From: Cyclaneusma minus
Taxonomy: Eukaryota > Ascomycota > Leotiomycetes > Marthamycetales > Marthamycetaceae
Length of the DNA: 64,000 nucleotides
Direction: 5' to 3'
Assembly: GCA_037179335.1 (NCBI GenBank)
Contig: JAKZHN010000045.1
Span: 228,025-292,024, forward strand
Below are positions 21,637 to 33,957 of this stretch, in pieces. How positions within the stretch are numbered: position 1 is the first letter of the stretch; every line of letters begins with the position of its first letter. The notes under the pieces were generated by a model. That model worked only from the letters and a program-made list of their open reading frames with translations. It was not told where the DNA came from and searched no databases. The position numbers and the translations under genes were made by a program.

Positions 21637-23491
21637 GTTGACTGTTGGACAGCTGTAGAGTAGAGTCTTGTCAGCACTTGTTTGTAGTCCGAAGACTGTG
21701 TATTGAGTGAATGTATATGTGTCAGATGGCTTGGAGAGATGTAAGTCTCCGAAGTCAGGCTTGGAGACTTGAGTCCAGCCAAGTCGTCTGGACACGAGGG
21801 CCAGCTGAGACTGATGGAGGCTTGGGCCGAGTGTAGTATATGGAAGTCGATATGGATGTAGGCTCTGGACTGCAGGGCAAAGCTGGCAAAAGAGCTTGCC
21901 AAGGTAGGATGGAGGTCGCAATTGCTCACGTAGTATGTCTGGTTGGGTTGTAGGGCTGTGCCAGTAGAAGGCTTGACTATCACTGGAGGTGGAGAGGTCA
22001 GCAGTGTTGTGGGATGAGAGAGTGTGAGAGCGCAGTGTGAGAGTGTAGCAAGGGTGGAGCTGCAGGTGGAGGAGCTGCAGGGTGGTAGCCGCAGACTTGC
22101 GCCCAGCAGATCTCGAGCTCAGGTGGAGTAGCTGGAGATCTCGAGAGCTGCAGGAACAAGAGCTGCAGGTAGACAAGCTCCAGGTAGAGGGGCTGAGGTT
22201 GAGGGAGCAGAGGGCAGAGGGTAACTCACAAGACGCGTAGGATCTCGAGCTGCTCCAGCGACGGAGGAACAACGAGAGGATTGGAAGGAGAGTGTGAACT
22301 GCAGAAGGCCTTGTTGGCAAAGAAGTTTGTCGCTTGCGTGGGATGCAAGCTGTGTGTTGCCAACGACGCTCTCCAGGTTTTGGAGTTGTTGTTGTGGGGA
22401 GGAGGGAAAAGGTGGAAGAGGGAGCGCGAGTGGGCTTAGTATCTGGGTTGAGACAGCTTTGTTTGACTGAGGAGGTAACTATTCAGAGCGCCCAGGCTTG
22501 GAAGGCGACGTAGAGACTTTTAGGAAGCTCCCTGAGTCTCGCCAGAGAGTGCAATCCTCAGAGGCAAAGTCGTGATTCACAGGAGATGCAGACGCCCTCT
22601 CGACAGCAGAGCTCGTCAAGCCGGGCAACAACCCACAGAGATGCTCAAGAGATGGCTTCACAGCATTAACGATGAGCTTCAACGTCACGAGTTCTGGCCC
22701 TTCTGCCAAGGCACTATCCTGCAAGGCACAACTTGATCCAAGAAGGAAAGAACCACCACCAAAATACCGATTGAGGAAAGCAGTCCATCAAGACGACCCC
22801 CACTACGGGCCACACTTCCTGCAATTAATCCAATTGATGACAGAAGCATCTTCCTCAAGAATGAGCATCATGTAGAATGCATGTGAGCGTGAACGAGGCT
22901 GCCTAAAGCCGGCCCATCAATTCACAGCCATCACGAGCTTCCCCACAAGACATGGTGTGGTCAAGCCACCAACAGCTGGAGGAACTTCGAACCTTGTCCT
23001 TCCCCGACACATCCGAACAGAGACAGACCGCAACTCTGCAGCTTGTGAAAAACACACCGGCCGGCACTCAACAGGGAAAGAAAAGGAAACGGAAAGTAAA
23101 GCCGGGCCGTCATTGGATGAGCCAGAAACACTTCAGGAGACTTCCTGCTTCTACCTTAGATGGAGCTCTTGAACCGTAATGAAAAGATCTAAGAAAGAAA
23201 TTATCCCAGATGTTTTGATGACATTGTGGAATGGATTCACAGCCCACTGTTAACTGACATTGAATATCATTCATCGGGTACACAGGCCACTTCTTGTATG
23301 AAGGCTGCACTGAGAAAAGACTTTTTGAGCGTGCAGCTGGTGGCATTTCGCAAGCCTCTTGGGAGGGATCAGGGGTGAGATAGCCAACACCACCAGCAGT
23401 CTAGATCCTTTGTCAAGACCCTGTGAAAAGTGTATAAAGGCCTTTCCAGACTTTGTGTGATTTAACACATTTTTTTCAAGATCAGGGGTGA
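21637..23491. other. Argonaute upstream region, no gene recognised
   Basis: The first 850 bases should hold the Argonaute promoter and leader. From about 22040 to 22220 the sequence is low-complexity, built of repeated GAGCTGCAGGTGGAG-like words. The open frames at 22479-22724 and 22952-23179 match nothing I know. The minus-strand frame that continues upstream of the Argonaute ATG lacks an in-frame ATG in good context. Confidence 0.45.
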
Positions 23492-23826
23492 TTAACAGGG
23501 ATAAGGCTGTCGACCCTTTAGAGTAATCCGAACACTTGTTTGGCTCTTTGTACACTTATACAAACTGCAACAGGGGTTAGCAAAAAAAGTATAAACTTCT
23601 GTCAAATTACTCACGAGACTTTCTTGACCCGTATGTGCCCAGATATTCGCTGGGATATAGCTTTGACTCGCCGCTCAGCTGCCATAAGCCAATTCTTCTG
23701 CTCTGCTTCCTGAAGCATGCAGGGGTCGCAAACCCCGAGTCTCTCAAAAGGGGCATGGGAGAAGAACCTGGCAGCATCTCTCGACGACATTCTGACTCCT
23801 GGATGAATTCCCAGATTCTTGGACAT
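23492..23826 (-). CDS. Possible short spliced gene, unknown
   Basis: Tentative CDS complement(join(23492..23564,23615..23826)), 94 residues, rich in Lys, Arg and Cys. Support is mainly the intron: GTGAGT donor, TGCTAAC branch site and TTGCAG acceptor in a 50-base intron, with the frame kept on both sides (exon 1 ending RISGHIRVKKVS, exon 2 beginning LYKCTKSQ). A stop codon lies in frame shortly upstream of the ATG at 23826. The sequence matches no family I know; it could be a remnant of a larger gene. Confidence 0.35.
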
Positions 23827-24867
23827 GGTCCTCTGTCATTCCTGGAAATTCGCTTCGGCCGGGATTTCTGTATTGAGTATTCGTCCCGAGAAATCCACTC
23901 CGGCCAGTATGTTTGGAGTCTTTCTGTATGCTTCAATCCGCCCGGAGTTCTTGCATATTTTGCACCTTTGCCACGACGCAAACCAGCATTCTCGTAACAC
24001 GGGGTCGTAGAACCTTAACCTGGCAAATTCATTTCCACGCCGGGTCGTTCAGCCGGCTGTCCCTATCTCCGACAAGCAGTAGGAGCTTCAGCATTCAAGC
24101 CTGTACGAAATAGTATGTCTTTGATACTTCGTTCTGTACCTATAGATGCAAAGTCAGAAGCAAACCACCCATTCGCCCGGGTGTCTAATTGATGCTTTCA
24201 TCGCCCAAATCGCAAACTGTGAAGACCGTGTTAATGCCCGCTCGAAGAATTGGACCAATGCCTGTCCCAAAAGAAGCAACGCCTTAACATGCAAAGAGCA
24301 ATGTATGTGCAAACCCGCTGTTCCCACGCCTTCCGCCGACTCGCCTTCCCCAGTGCCCATCTCGCGCTGTCTTCAATCCTCTATCGTTGGAGTCATTCGT
24401 TCAGTCATTCACGCCAAACGCAGACCACCAAGGCCTTTTCCGCTCCCATGGGTTCTTTTCCAGTGCGTAGGTATATCCACTGCTTCCTCTGTCGTCAAGT
24501 CGTTCATTCGTCCGATCTCACCGAGCGAGCCCAGATCCCAAAAGTCTTTTCCACTTCAAGTCAACGTGGCTGTATTCTCCCTGCACCAACGCAGCAATGG
24601 CTCTTCCTTTATCCCTTTCAGACAACCGGTATGCGATGCTCCCCATCCACTCAGCATCTTGCCACATCCCAGGTACTCCTGCTCCCCTCTTCAAAAACAT
24701 GGCTGTGGTGAGATGCTGACCAGAAGGAGAGCAGCCGACACCCAGTTTCTTTCTTTCCTTCTTTCCTGTTCTTTTCTTTCCAGTTTCTTCTCCCTTTCTG
24801 TTATGTTCGTTCCTCTTCAAAGTCCAGTACTCCAGTACCCCCTCCTACCCGCCATCTCAAAGCATCA
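23827..24867. other. Intergenic region, no gene recognised
   Basis: Contains a long pyrimidine-rich tract on the plus strand (about 24740-24800). Plus-strand open frames here run into the next gene antisense and look like chance frames. Confidence 0.45.
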
Positions 24868-25425
24868 TCAAAGGCTCAGCCTATCCATGCTCAGTCGATC
24901 AATACTCTTATGCCTCTTCACCACCCCCAACTTAAAATACCTCTCCTCACCCCCCGCCGTCCTTCCCCCCACATACCACTTCTCCTTCGGCAGCACATCT
25001 CGGAAGCCATCCGAAGAGCTATCGCTTCCTCTTCTTGTTCTGCTTTCATCCATTTTGTCCATTCCACCTATCCCCCTCCCCCTATTCTCCGTCATCGCCC
25101 TCGAGTCATGTGCAGTAGGACTTGTCGACGGCGTAGCAGTAGTATTTTGCGGCGACAGTGGCAATGTACCGGGGGAATGCGATGTCCGCGGGCTGAGAGA
25201 AGAGAGGGCGGAGGTGGTGGCGCCGGACGGTTTCGTGGCTATTGTGCGTGCTGCGGAGGAAGGGTGTGTGGGTAAAGAGGACGAGGGTGCGCTGGCGTTG
25301 CTGGTTGTGTGTGATGGTTGCGACGACGGAGATGTTGAGGGTTTGGGTTGTTGCTGTTGTTGGAGCGCGGAGTGGGCGCGAAAGGCGGCGAGGAAGTTGG
25401 CGAAGAAGGGGCGTTGGGAGGTCAT
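24868..25425 (-). CDS. Conserved fungal protein of unknown function
   Basis: Single-exon CDS of 185 residues with a true ATG at 25425. The N-terminus MTSQRPFFANFLAAFRAHSA and the C-terminal block KWYVGGRTAGGEERYFKLG followed by VKRHKSIDRLSMDRLSL look conserved. The roughly 110 residues between are disordered, rich in Ser/Pro/Thr. I recall similar proteins with the same two ends in other filamentous ascomycetes, but no function. The Arg-x-x-Ser motifs at the C-terminus could be phosphorylation sites. A 432-codon plus-strand frame overlaps it and was rejected. Confidence 0.7.
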   Translation of the reverse strand: MTSQRPFFANFLAAFRAHSALQQQQQPKPSTSPSSQPSHTTSNASAPSSSLPTHPSSAARTIATKPSGATTSALSSLSPRTSHSPGTLPLSPQNTTATPSTSPTAHDSRAMTENRGRGIGGMDKMDESRTRRGSDSSSDGFRDVLPKEKWYVGGRTAGGEERYFKLGVVKRHKSIDRLSMDRLSL

Positions 25426-27207
25426 TGTGTGGGGTGTGGGGTGATGTCGTTTGTGTCGGCCTCGAGACGCAATTTGGTGATGGTGGGATCGAGGGCGAGG
25501 AGCTGTGGTGTTTGATGATGGAGGAAGGCGGCGGGATCCCCGAGTTGGAGGCTTCCTTGGTCTAGCGGTGTCTGGGAGCAGGCGACGCTCGGGCGAGAAG
25601 GCTGCACTGTCGAGCGGTTTTTAATCCAGGATCGCCTTGTCCTTCGTGGTATGGCTTCGAGATGGTCTGCACGGTCGAGACTGAGAGGGCGCGGCGGTGG
25701 TATTACTTTAAGGTAAGCAATTTTCACGGGTCTCGGCGATTCGGAGCATCCCCGGCTTCTGCCACAAGGTTGCTTCTTTCGTCATGCACTTCTTGAATCC
25801 GCAGTGGTTGTTCAAAACGAATCAACGGTTGGCGGAGGTGTTGTCCGTACGTGCCTCTTCACAACAAAGGGTTGCCAGTGGGTGGTTGGACCGTGGGAAT
25901 CGAGGCGCATATATGCATATGGCGGCGGCCAGTGAGGTTCGGATTGACGTCGGTTGCGGTCTTTTTCAGGGCTGTGTGGGGACGGTGATAAGCCGAGTGG
26001 GAGTGGAGGCTTTCAATGCGGAGTTAGACTGCGGGGGACGGGGTGCTGGAACATGCTAGGAATATGCCCTAGTACATTATCATATCATATTCCTTTTTGA
26101 ACTAAATTAGGGGACTTTCGTTTTGTTTTTGTACAGCTCATGTCCCTCGAGATAGTGTATACAAAGACCTTGTTTTCTTTATGAATGTCAAGTCGGACGG
26201 TAAGAAACTATCGTGTATGTACCTACGAAAAAAATATCAATAAACCCATTTCACCACAATCCTGAATTTCACAACCTCTAACGAAGACCTGTCAGACCCA
26301 GGTCTGTCACATTTAACTTTTGAGGCTGCTGATGATGCGAAGTTCCGATCCGGCCCGCGGCACCCAGTGCCGTCTGAAGCATGTGGCCATTGAACAAGAT
26401 AAAATTGAAGTCTCAAAGAGAGTGCACCCGGCACATCTGCGAATCAGCGTTCGCACGGCATTCACTTGATTAGGTATTCAAAAGGCAGAAGAGCACATCT
26501 AAAGAGCCTGCAACTCTGCAATCCCAGTTGATCTGAAAACTTGTATATTCGAGTTTCACTACAACACTCAACCGAGCCAACGGTCACACCAACATAGCGA
26601 CGGCCACATGGAACATCGAACATCCGTAGAGCCCGGCCTGCACAAAGAAGGAAACCCGAAGCGTCACGCGTGCTAAACTACTACCTGTGGAATCCGGTTC
26701 TGCCCGATCTCTGGGAACCCCGCAGGCCACCAGGAGGTGTGGAGAGAAGTGCGCTCCGCGGAGGCCGAGAAGACCTCGGAAGAAACAAAATGTTGTGTGT
26801 TGAGATTTGCAAGTAGCACTTGTTTCCTCATCCTGATTGAAGTTGATTAAAAATTTACGACTAAAAATTTAAACAATCCAAGGCTGTAATTTGCAATCGA
26901 GCTGGTTGTACAGAACTTTTACGGCAACGGAAATTTGTCGAAGTACAGATTGCATAGTATGGTTTTTGTTGTCTACGATTGATGCCGATGACCAGGGGGA
27001 GAGAATAACTTGCCGTGGAATCATGCATCGATTCTTATGCTGCCAATTCGCTTACTTCGTAATTCGACGAGGCTAGCTATCGCTGTTCTTATTTCTATCA
27101 TGTCTCATCGAAAATCCCAAATCACCGGCTCGCTTTTCCCCTTCTCACCGTCACCCCCCTCATCCCATTCGCATCCTTCACATCTTACTCCTCAAGGACT
27201 TCTGGCG
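25426..27207. other. Intergenic region, no gene recognised
   Basis: About 1.8 kb between two minus-strand genes. It should hold the promoter of the conserved unknown on the left and the 3' UTR of glucose-6-phosphate isomerase on the right. No coding, tRNA or repeat structure convinced me. Confidence 0.45.
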
Positions 27208-28967
27208 TCAATTCAGACCCGCCTTCTTCTTGAAGATAGCAATCAAGCCACCAGTGCTCGAGTCGTGGCCGCTCGGCTCACCAGGCTCATCGAGCTCCGC
27301 CTGGATCTTCTTAGCCAGGCTCTTACCCAGCTCAACACCCCACTGGTCGAAGCTGTTGATGTTCCAGATGGCGCCCTCGGTGAAGGTGAGGTACTCGTAG
27401 TAGACGATCAGCGAGCCGAGAGTGGCAGGGGTAATCTTCTGGGCGAGGATAGAAGTAGTGGGGCGGTTACCGAGGAAGGTCTTGTGGGGGATGAGCTCGG
27501 CGGCGCAGGCTTCGGCCTTAAGTTGGTCAGGGGTCTTGCCAACCATCAGGGCCTCGGCTTGGGCGAAGAAGTTGGATGCAAGCATCTTTTGGTGCTTGTC
27601 GTTGGGTGTTGGGTTGTGAGATTCAGCTGCGAGGATGAAGTCGGTGGGGATCAGCTTGGTGCCCTGGTGCAAAAGCTGGTAGAAGGAGTGTTGGGCGTTG
27701 GTAGCTGGCTCGCCGAAAAGGATAGGTCCAGTGGTGTACTTCACCATCTGTCCCTCACGGGTAACAGCCTTGCCGTTGGACTCCATAGACAGCTGCTGGA
27801 GGTATGCAGGGAATCTGTGGAGGTATTGGTCGAATCTTGATATTTGTTAGCTTTTGGCTTTATTCCAAATAGTAGCACGACTTACGGAGAGACCAAGTGT
27901 GTTTGAGCGCCATAGAAGTCCGAGTACCAAACACTCAAGAGACCTCCAATCACCGGGATGTTCTGCTCCAGAGGAGCTTCTCGGAAGTGCTTGTCCATGG
28001 CGTGGGCACCCTCCAGGAACTTGTGAAAGTTGTCGTAGCCAATGTAAAGAGCGACACTCAGTCCGATGGCACTCCACACACTGTAGCGACCTCCAACCCA
28101 GCTCTCGAATCCGAACATGTTCTTGGAGTCGATACCGAACTTCTCAACCTCCTCCTTATTGGTGGAGAGGGCGACGAAATGCTTGGCAATGTCCTCCTGA
28201 GATCTCGTCTTGAGGAACCATTCCTTGGCAGTGTTTGCATTGGTTGTCGTCTCAGCTGTCGTGAAGGTCTTGGAAGCAATCAGGAACAAGGTAGTTTCGG
28301 GGTCCGAATCTCTCAGAGCCTCCATGATGTGAGTGCCGTCAATGTTGGAGACGAAGTGGAGGGTCATGTCCTTGTTACCGTAGTGCTTCAGGGCCTCCGT
28401 AACCATAACTGGTCCACTTTTGATCTATTAGCCAGTGTTTCTCGAGTCAGAGAGCAAATCGGAAAGTCGCACGTACAGATCAGAGCCTCCAATACCAATG
28501 TTGATGATAGTAGTAAGCTTCTTGCCGGTAGCACCCTTCCACTCTCCGCTTCGGATTTGTTCACTGAATTCCTTCATGTGCTCCAAAACGCTGTTCACGT
28601 CCTCAACCACGCTCTTGCCATCGACCTTCATTGGCTCATTCGAGGTATTTCGGAGGGCGGCATGGTAGACGGCACGGTTCTCGGTGAAGTTGATCTTCTC
28701 ACCAGCGAACATCTGGTCGCGGAGCTTCTCGACGCCGGCCTCCTTCGCAACATCGACAAGCAACTTGAGGGTCTCTTCGGTCAGGAAGTTCTTGGAGAAG
28801 TCGAACACGATTTCCGAGTTGTCGGCAGTGTTGTTGAAGGTGCGGGAGAACTTCTGGAAGCGCTGAGGGTCGTTCTCAAACTCCTTCTTCAGGACGAAGG
28901 CCTTGCCCACTTCGTCGTGGTGCTTCTGGAGACTGGACCAGGCCTTGAGTTCGGTAGCTTGCGGCAT
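27208..28967 (-). CDS. pgi1: Glucose-6-phosphate isomerase
   Basis: CDS complement(join(27208..27835,27886..28416,28477..28967)), 549 residues, the usual eukaryotic length. Interconverts glucose-6-phosphate and fructose-6-phosphate in cytosolic glycolysis and gluconeogenesis. Seen: AVYHAALRN, the phosphate-binding NIGIGGSDLGP (split by the first intron, GTACGT to AAAAG), SNIDGTHI, the signature FESWVGGRYSVWSAIG and INSFDQWGVELGK. The intron boundary in DL-GP was fixed by this motif, since AAAAG is a poor-looking acceptor. The second intron joins HLVSP to FDQYLHRFP. No missing key residue noticed. Housekeeping gene. Confidence 0.97.
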
Positions 28968-30212
28968 CTTGTCCGGTTGTCTGATCCTGTAGCCGATGTG
29001 TTAAATATGGCCACCAGCAGAGGATTGAAGCTTCGTTACCTTTCAGATGATACGGTGGTTTTGGTAGTTGTTTAGTTGAACTGGACTGTAGGTTGGAGGA
29101 AGGTTAGCAATTGATTGTCGTCAGAAAGCTCATGGCCGAGATGAAAGCTGCTGGCGGTAAAAGTGGGGTTCCATGACCATACGGCCAGGTGCATGAATTA
29201 TGCGAAGCCTGTCGTCATGGGACAGTATAATTCGGAAAACAGAGAAAACTCACGGGTTCTTTGAGGGCTTCAGGGGTCCAATTGACGAGAATGGGAGGAG
29301 AAGCAGCTGTCAAGTTGACTCTGTAACTGTTGATGTAGTGGGGGTTTCGGCGGCATTTATCTGGCGGCGGCGATGCCCCTCGCTAATGACGACAGGCCCG
29401 AAGATTCCATGCTCCGTCGACTTCGGTGAAGATTGACCGCTTTCACGTCTATGTCAATGACTGACGATACTTCTAATCAAGAATACTCCCATTAAGTAAG
29501 GATATATATTCCTAACTAGGACTATACTATAATGTTGTCAATAGTCAATCGAGGATTGTCCCAGATCCTTGAGATGCCAAAGACGGCCTTGCCTCATATC
29601 GCCATGACCGACTTCTACATATGTTCTGACTTGCTTTTCACTTGTCACGGCGCCGGATGCCGGCTCTGCTTTCTCATCATCTCGCAGATCGTGGGCTATT
29701 AATCGAGCATCTATGGACCTCCCAATTATTTCGAGACGCCCCAGTCTCCGGCCGAGTCGGCCCAGGAAGAGTGGACTGACTATGTTACTGGGTGCATTGA
29801 CCATGACTCGACATTTCAACTCCAAAGTAACTGTTCATCATCACTCGTGAGATATGTGCATGTAAACACCCGTGTATTGGCAAGCCTGTGTCCTTCTAGC
29901 TATTGTGCCCTTTTTTGCTACATCAAAGCATCGCGTTGCGCCTCAATGCTGGTTTCAAAGCCGCTAATTTGGCCCACCCTGTATCAACGCCTGCCCAACT
30001 CTGTGATGAAACACATCTGGCACTTTAAAAAATGGAGATTCGAATGCAAGATCCCCATTGATGCAGAAGCTCGCGGCAGCCGTGGCAACAGCCCCACAAG
30101 GGTAGCTTGTCAACAGATCCTGTGGGGCTAGGATCCCGTACTGGCCATTTTCCTGCTCGAGATTCATCTTGTGCAAATCCGTTCCCTCACGCCTTGCTCC
30201 GTGTCATGCTGT
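28968..30212. other. Intergenic region, no gene recognised
   Basis: Promoter of the isomerase on the left, 3' UTR of the kinase on the right. Around 29470-29500 a short sequence (TAATCAAGAATACTCCC) resembles the reverse complement of sequence near 33654-33692 beyond the kinase gene. No gene seen. Confidence 0.45.
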
Positions 30213-32419
30213 TCATTGCCCTTCACGGACACTGCCCACAAACGATGGATCCTTGATACTGCCTCCGGCATCTCCCAGCCCAGCAACGGGGCGGTTGTAG
30301 GACCAACCGGCAAATTGCTGTTGCATGGTCTGCGAGAGAACAGGACCTTCGACGAACGAATCCATCGGGGCTTCCCTGGTGAATTCGACGTCAAAGTTGG
30401 CGGTGTCGAGAGCGTCAGCCTGAAAGTGATGTTAGCATTATCATTTGGGGTTCAGATATCTAGGGGATAGAACATACCACATTGGGCTTGAAGCTTGGCT
30501 CGTACTTCCGCTGCAGCAACTTACGCCAGTCGATGCTGTGGAAGAACGGGTGAGCTTTGATTTCTGAGGCTCCATTGGCTCCAAGACGCTTCTCGGGTTC
30601 ACGGCTGAGCAGCTTGGTCAAAAGATCCTTGGCAGAAGGAGGCACGATGTCGGAGCTTGGGAAAGACAGGGGCTCAGCCAAGATCTTGCGGTACATCTCG
30701 TTGGTGTTCTCGTCGTAATATGGAGGGAGACCTGTCAACATCTCGAAGAGCAGAACACCAAGAGTCCACCAATCCACCGCCTTCGTGTAACCTTGGCCGA
30801 GTAGAAGCTCTGGTGCAAGGTATTCAGGAGTGCCACAGAATGTGTTGGTGCGATCCTCGTCCTTCATGTCAAGCTTGCACAATCCGAAATCGCACAAGGA
30901 GATGTGGCCCGTGTAATCAAGCAGGATGTTCTCAGGTTTCAGGTCGCGGTAGATGACGTTGAAACCGTGTAAGCACTCCAGGGCGCAGAGGAGCTCAGCG
31001 GTGTAGAATCTCGATCGGTTGATGTCGAATCGTTGCTCCTTCTGCAAATGGTGGAAAAGCTCGCCACCATTGACAAATGCGAGAACGAAGTAGAGTTTCT
31101 CGGGTGATTGGAAAGTAAACTTGAGCGGGACGATGAAGGGGTTATTGATTTGCGATAGAACCGATCGCTCGGCCAGAGTATGCGCGACTTCAGACCGAGA
31201 GATGATGTGGGCTTTGCGGATGGTCTTGAGAGCGTAGATTCGATGGGTATCCTTCTTTCTGACCTGCATGACCTTGCCGAAGCTTCCCTTGCCAACCACT
31301 TTGAGCAGCTCGAAGTCTTCGATCTTCAAAGCGCGCTGTCTGTTCTCAACGTACTCGACGCCGATACGGATCTTTCCAGTGCCACCCTTCGCCTCAAGCC
31401 ACTCGACGCCACTCAGTCCCAGAGCTCGCTCATTGTTGGCAAACTCGCTGGCAGCCTTCTCGCGCTCTTTCTTACTAGCTTTCGAGTCCTCAACGAAAGT
31501 GTGCTTCTCCTCAAAACGAGGAGTAACCCTGGCCGTACCAAGCAAGATATCACCACTTCTGGGTGCTCCGGGCTGTGCATTGGGGTCGCGCAGGTACAAG
31601 AGAACCGACAATTCAGTCACTCTCGATACATCGAACTTGTATTGTGTATTGTCGCCAGCCCACAGGGGGTTCTCTGGAGTTCCCGACACTGCATTGACGA
31701 AAACCTGGTTCTTATCGAAGTCGAGCAACGCGTAGGGAAGGTATTTGGAAGAGTAGCGTCCGTGGTTCGTGGGCAATCCACTGAATCCTCCGGCGGCTGA
31801 CTGCGACTGCGGTCGAGCTGAGCCATTCGCGTATGAACCTGCGACTTGTGCACCAGATCGCACCGAACCTGCAACTCCGAAGCCATTGCCGGTGGACAAT
31901 GAGTTCTGCTGGTGTTTTCCCGCGAACAACTCTCTGGCTTCTTCTGGGAGAGAGAAGCCAGCGCCTTCGTGGAGGGTCACAACGAGAATGCCCGGCTTCG
32001 GCTCGGTTTGGCTTTGTTTCGATATCTCCTCAGAAGCAGCTGCGGTCAGTCAGCAGATGTAGCACACAGTAGACTGTTAGCGTAGACGTACAGATTCCAT
32101 TGTCGTTGGCGCTCGACGCTTCACTCTTGATGCTCACTTTGTCGTCCTTGGGTTCGTCCTTGACGGTCGAGGTGGAGGTCGAGCGCGAGCCAAAGCCCAA
32201 GGGAGCCAGATGGGTTTCCTTGAGCTCTGCAAGAAGTCAGCGTTTGCTCATCTCACGTAATTACAGTATGAAAGCGCATGGTCGATTGAAGCCTACTGAA
32301 TTTCGCCATGACTTTTGCCCACAAGGCCGCCATGGCTGTGGTTCCTGTAGGTGGAGAGGGAGGCGGGAATGAGCGAGCTTGGACATACTTTTTGTGATCT
32401 TGAGCGAGTTCCACGACAT
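30213..32419 (-). CDS. ypkA: AGC-family protein kinase, YpkA/Ypk1-like
   Basis: CDS complement(join(30213..30419,30478..32039,32092..32226,32389..32419)), 644 residues. The N-terminus MSWNSLKITKKLKETHL matches the fungal YpkA pattern and fixed the 162-base first intron. A C2-like region spans about residues 75-290. The kinase domain starts near 298: GKGSFGKV, Lys327, YRDLKPEN (Asp421), DFG (Asp439), activation-loop Thr455 in TNTFCGTPEYLAPE. The C-terminus has the AGC hydrophobic motif FAGWSY. In yeast, Ypk kinases act downstream of TORC2 and Pkh kinases in sphingolipid and membrane-stress control; YpkA is essential for normal polar growth in Aspergillus. All catalytic residues are present. 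A possible in-frame extra exon lies inside intron 1. Confidence 0.95.
32297..32344 (-). other. Possible 48-base cassette exon in ypkA intron 1
   Basis: Between CTACAG (acceptor) and GTAGGC (donor), 48 bases stay in frame with both neighbouring exons and encode 16 residues including AMAALWAKVMAKF. It could be an alternative exon, or an alternative first exon starting at its own ATG. The family pattern lacks it, so skipping is the default here. Confidence 0.4.
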
Positions 32420-33957
32420 TCTGTCACGGAGGAGCCGCTTGGGCGATGGGTGAAGGGTGCGTTTTGCAGAATCGACCTGATTGTTCTCACGAGACGGCTG
32501 CTCGAGCTTTGTGGCTTCAGAGGTGGTTGCGAAAGTTGGCCGTCAGATGGAGAAGTGGGCGTTGGCTGACTGCTGCTGGACGGAGACGAGGGACCGCGAT
32601 GGAGGGGCTGCGGGCAAGTGTACTCTGCACAACGACTTTGGTGCACCTGGGTGTGTCTGGGTGAAGCAAGCGTCAGAGCGGGATAATCTTGAGTGGCGCA
32701 CCCTGAGACTGCTGCTTTGGGGAGCGCAGCAGATTTCAACCGTGGTTCAATGATTGCAGCAAGCAATAATGAGATGACGAAAGCCGGGTGTTCTGGAGAG
32801 CAGCGATCTTCAATGAAAGGGGATGTGGCTATGAGGAGGCGCGGGCTCAGGACAAGCTGAAGAAGCCCAACCACTATTTCATGCGCCTGCGTCACGTGGC
32901 AAAAGGCTCCTTAACCTTATGCGCAATATCGCTTGTTAGCCTGGGAGACCTGCGATTATTTATGCGGGAATTCCCATCTGCTTTTCCAAGGAGAAGCAGT
33001 GCGATTGTTGCACACCCCATTATCGTAATCTTGCACATTCAAGTTCAGTTGCCACCACCACTTAGGATTCGATCAGTTCGAATTCTTGGAGAAACTGCCA
33101 TATTACTAGTAATTCTGCGTTATTGGCCTGATTCCTGCAACGCATACCCATACTGTTTCGTATTTGCAAATTGCTATGTGAAGCTCAAAAGACGTTTTAA
33201 ATGGAGACGTGAAATAGGCGTAACATACATCGATGTAGGCGTCTCCTGAATGCTGGGCCCCCTCAGCCCTGAACCCCCACATACCGACGCCAGCGAAGGC
33301 GCGTTTCTATTCTTAGAAGCATATCGAGACATGGGTGTGGGCCCTAGCAGCGTCATTTTTCATGAAACTTGAAACTTGGGCTCCCAAAGAGTCAAACACC
33401 ATGTCCAGAGTTCCAGACCTCCAGCTGCTCTGATTCATGCGAATTTCAGCTGCGGACCTTCGGGGCCGGGGCCCATCGAGGCCGCACGGGAGTGGGGAAA
33501 TCTCCCGGGCCCGGCTAGGACTGCCAGCTCCTTGAAGAAAGCGGCCCTAATCATTGGAACCATTTCCGATTATTCGAACTATCTAGAGTACCTTGTTCCT
33601 GATCATCGGAAGTACATGATCCATTAGACATACTCTTGATCATAGGCTATACTCCTGTCTATTAGGAGTATTTTTGATTACTTGGAATACTTCATAATGT
33701 AGGAATCAATTGAAATATTTAAACCACAATATTTCAAATAAGACTATCAATCTTTCACTAAGCGCATGATATACCACTAGCCTTCGAGGTAAGTGATGAT
33801 CCAGACCGGCGATCGGATAAACCCCTCGCCGACAGGGCTGAGGTCTGCAGCTAACCTCGACCAAGGCTTCCGGAATCGCATCTTTGATCCACACCCGCGC
33901 GTCTTCCAGATTGAAGCATTGTTTGGACCTGGCGCACAACCGTATTGAAGCTGCAAG
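32420..33957. other. Divergent promoter region between ypkA and ada2
   Basis: The genes are divergently transcribed and share about 1.5 kb. Near 33560-33700 there is a degenerate repeat of words such as GATCATCGGAAGTAC and TTGATTACTTGGAATAC. No coding region recognised. Confidence 0.45.

Noticed and set aside
24146..25444. 432-codon plus-strand frame
   Set aside because: Its right half is antisense to a conserved-looking minus-strand protein; the left half is low-complexity.
25550..25620. TCCTTGGTCTAGCGGTG resembling the start of a tRNA
   Set aside because: No T-arm, anticodon stem or acceptor pairing follows.
30657..31800. Plus-strand frames over the kinase gene
   Set aside because: Antisense shadows of the ypkA coding sequence.
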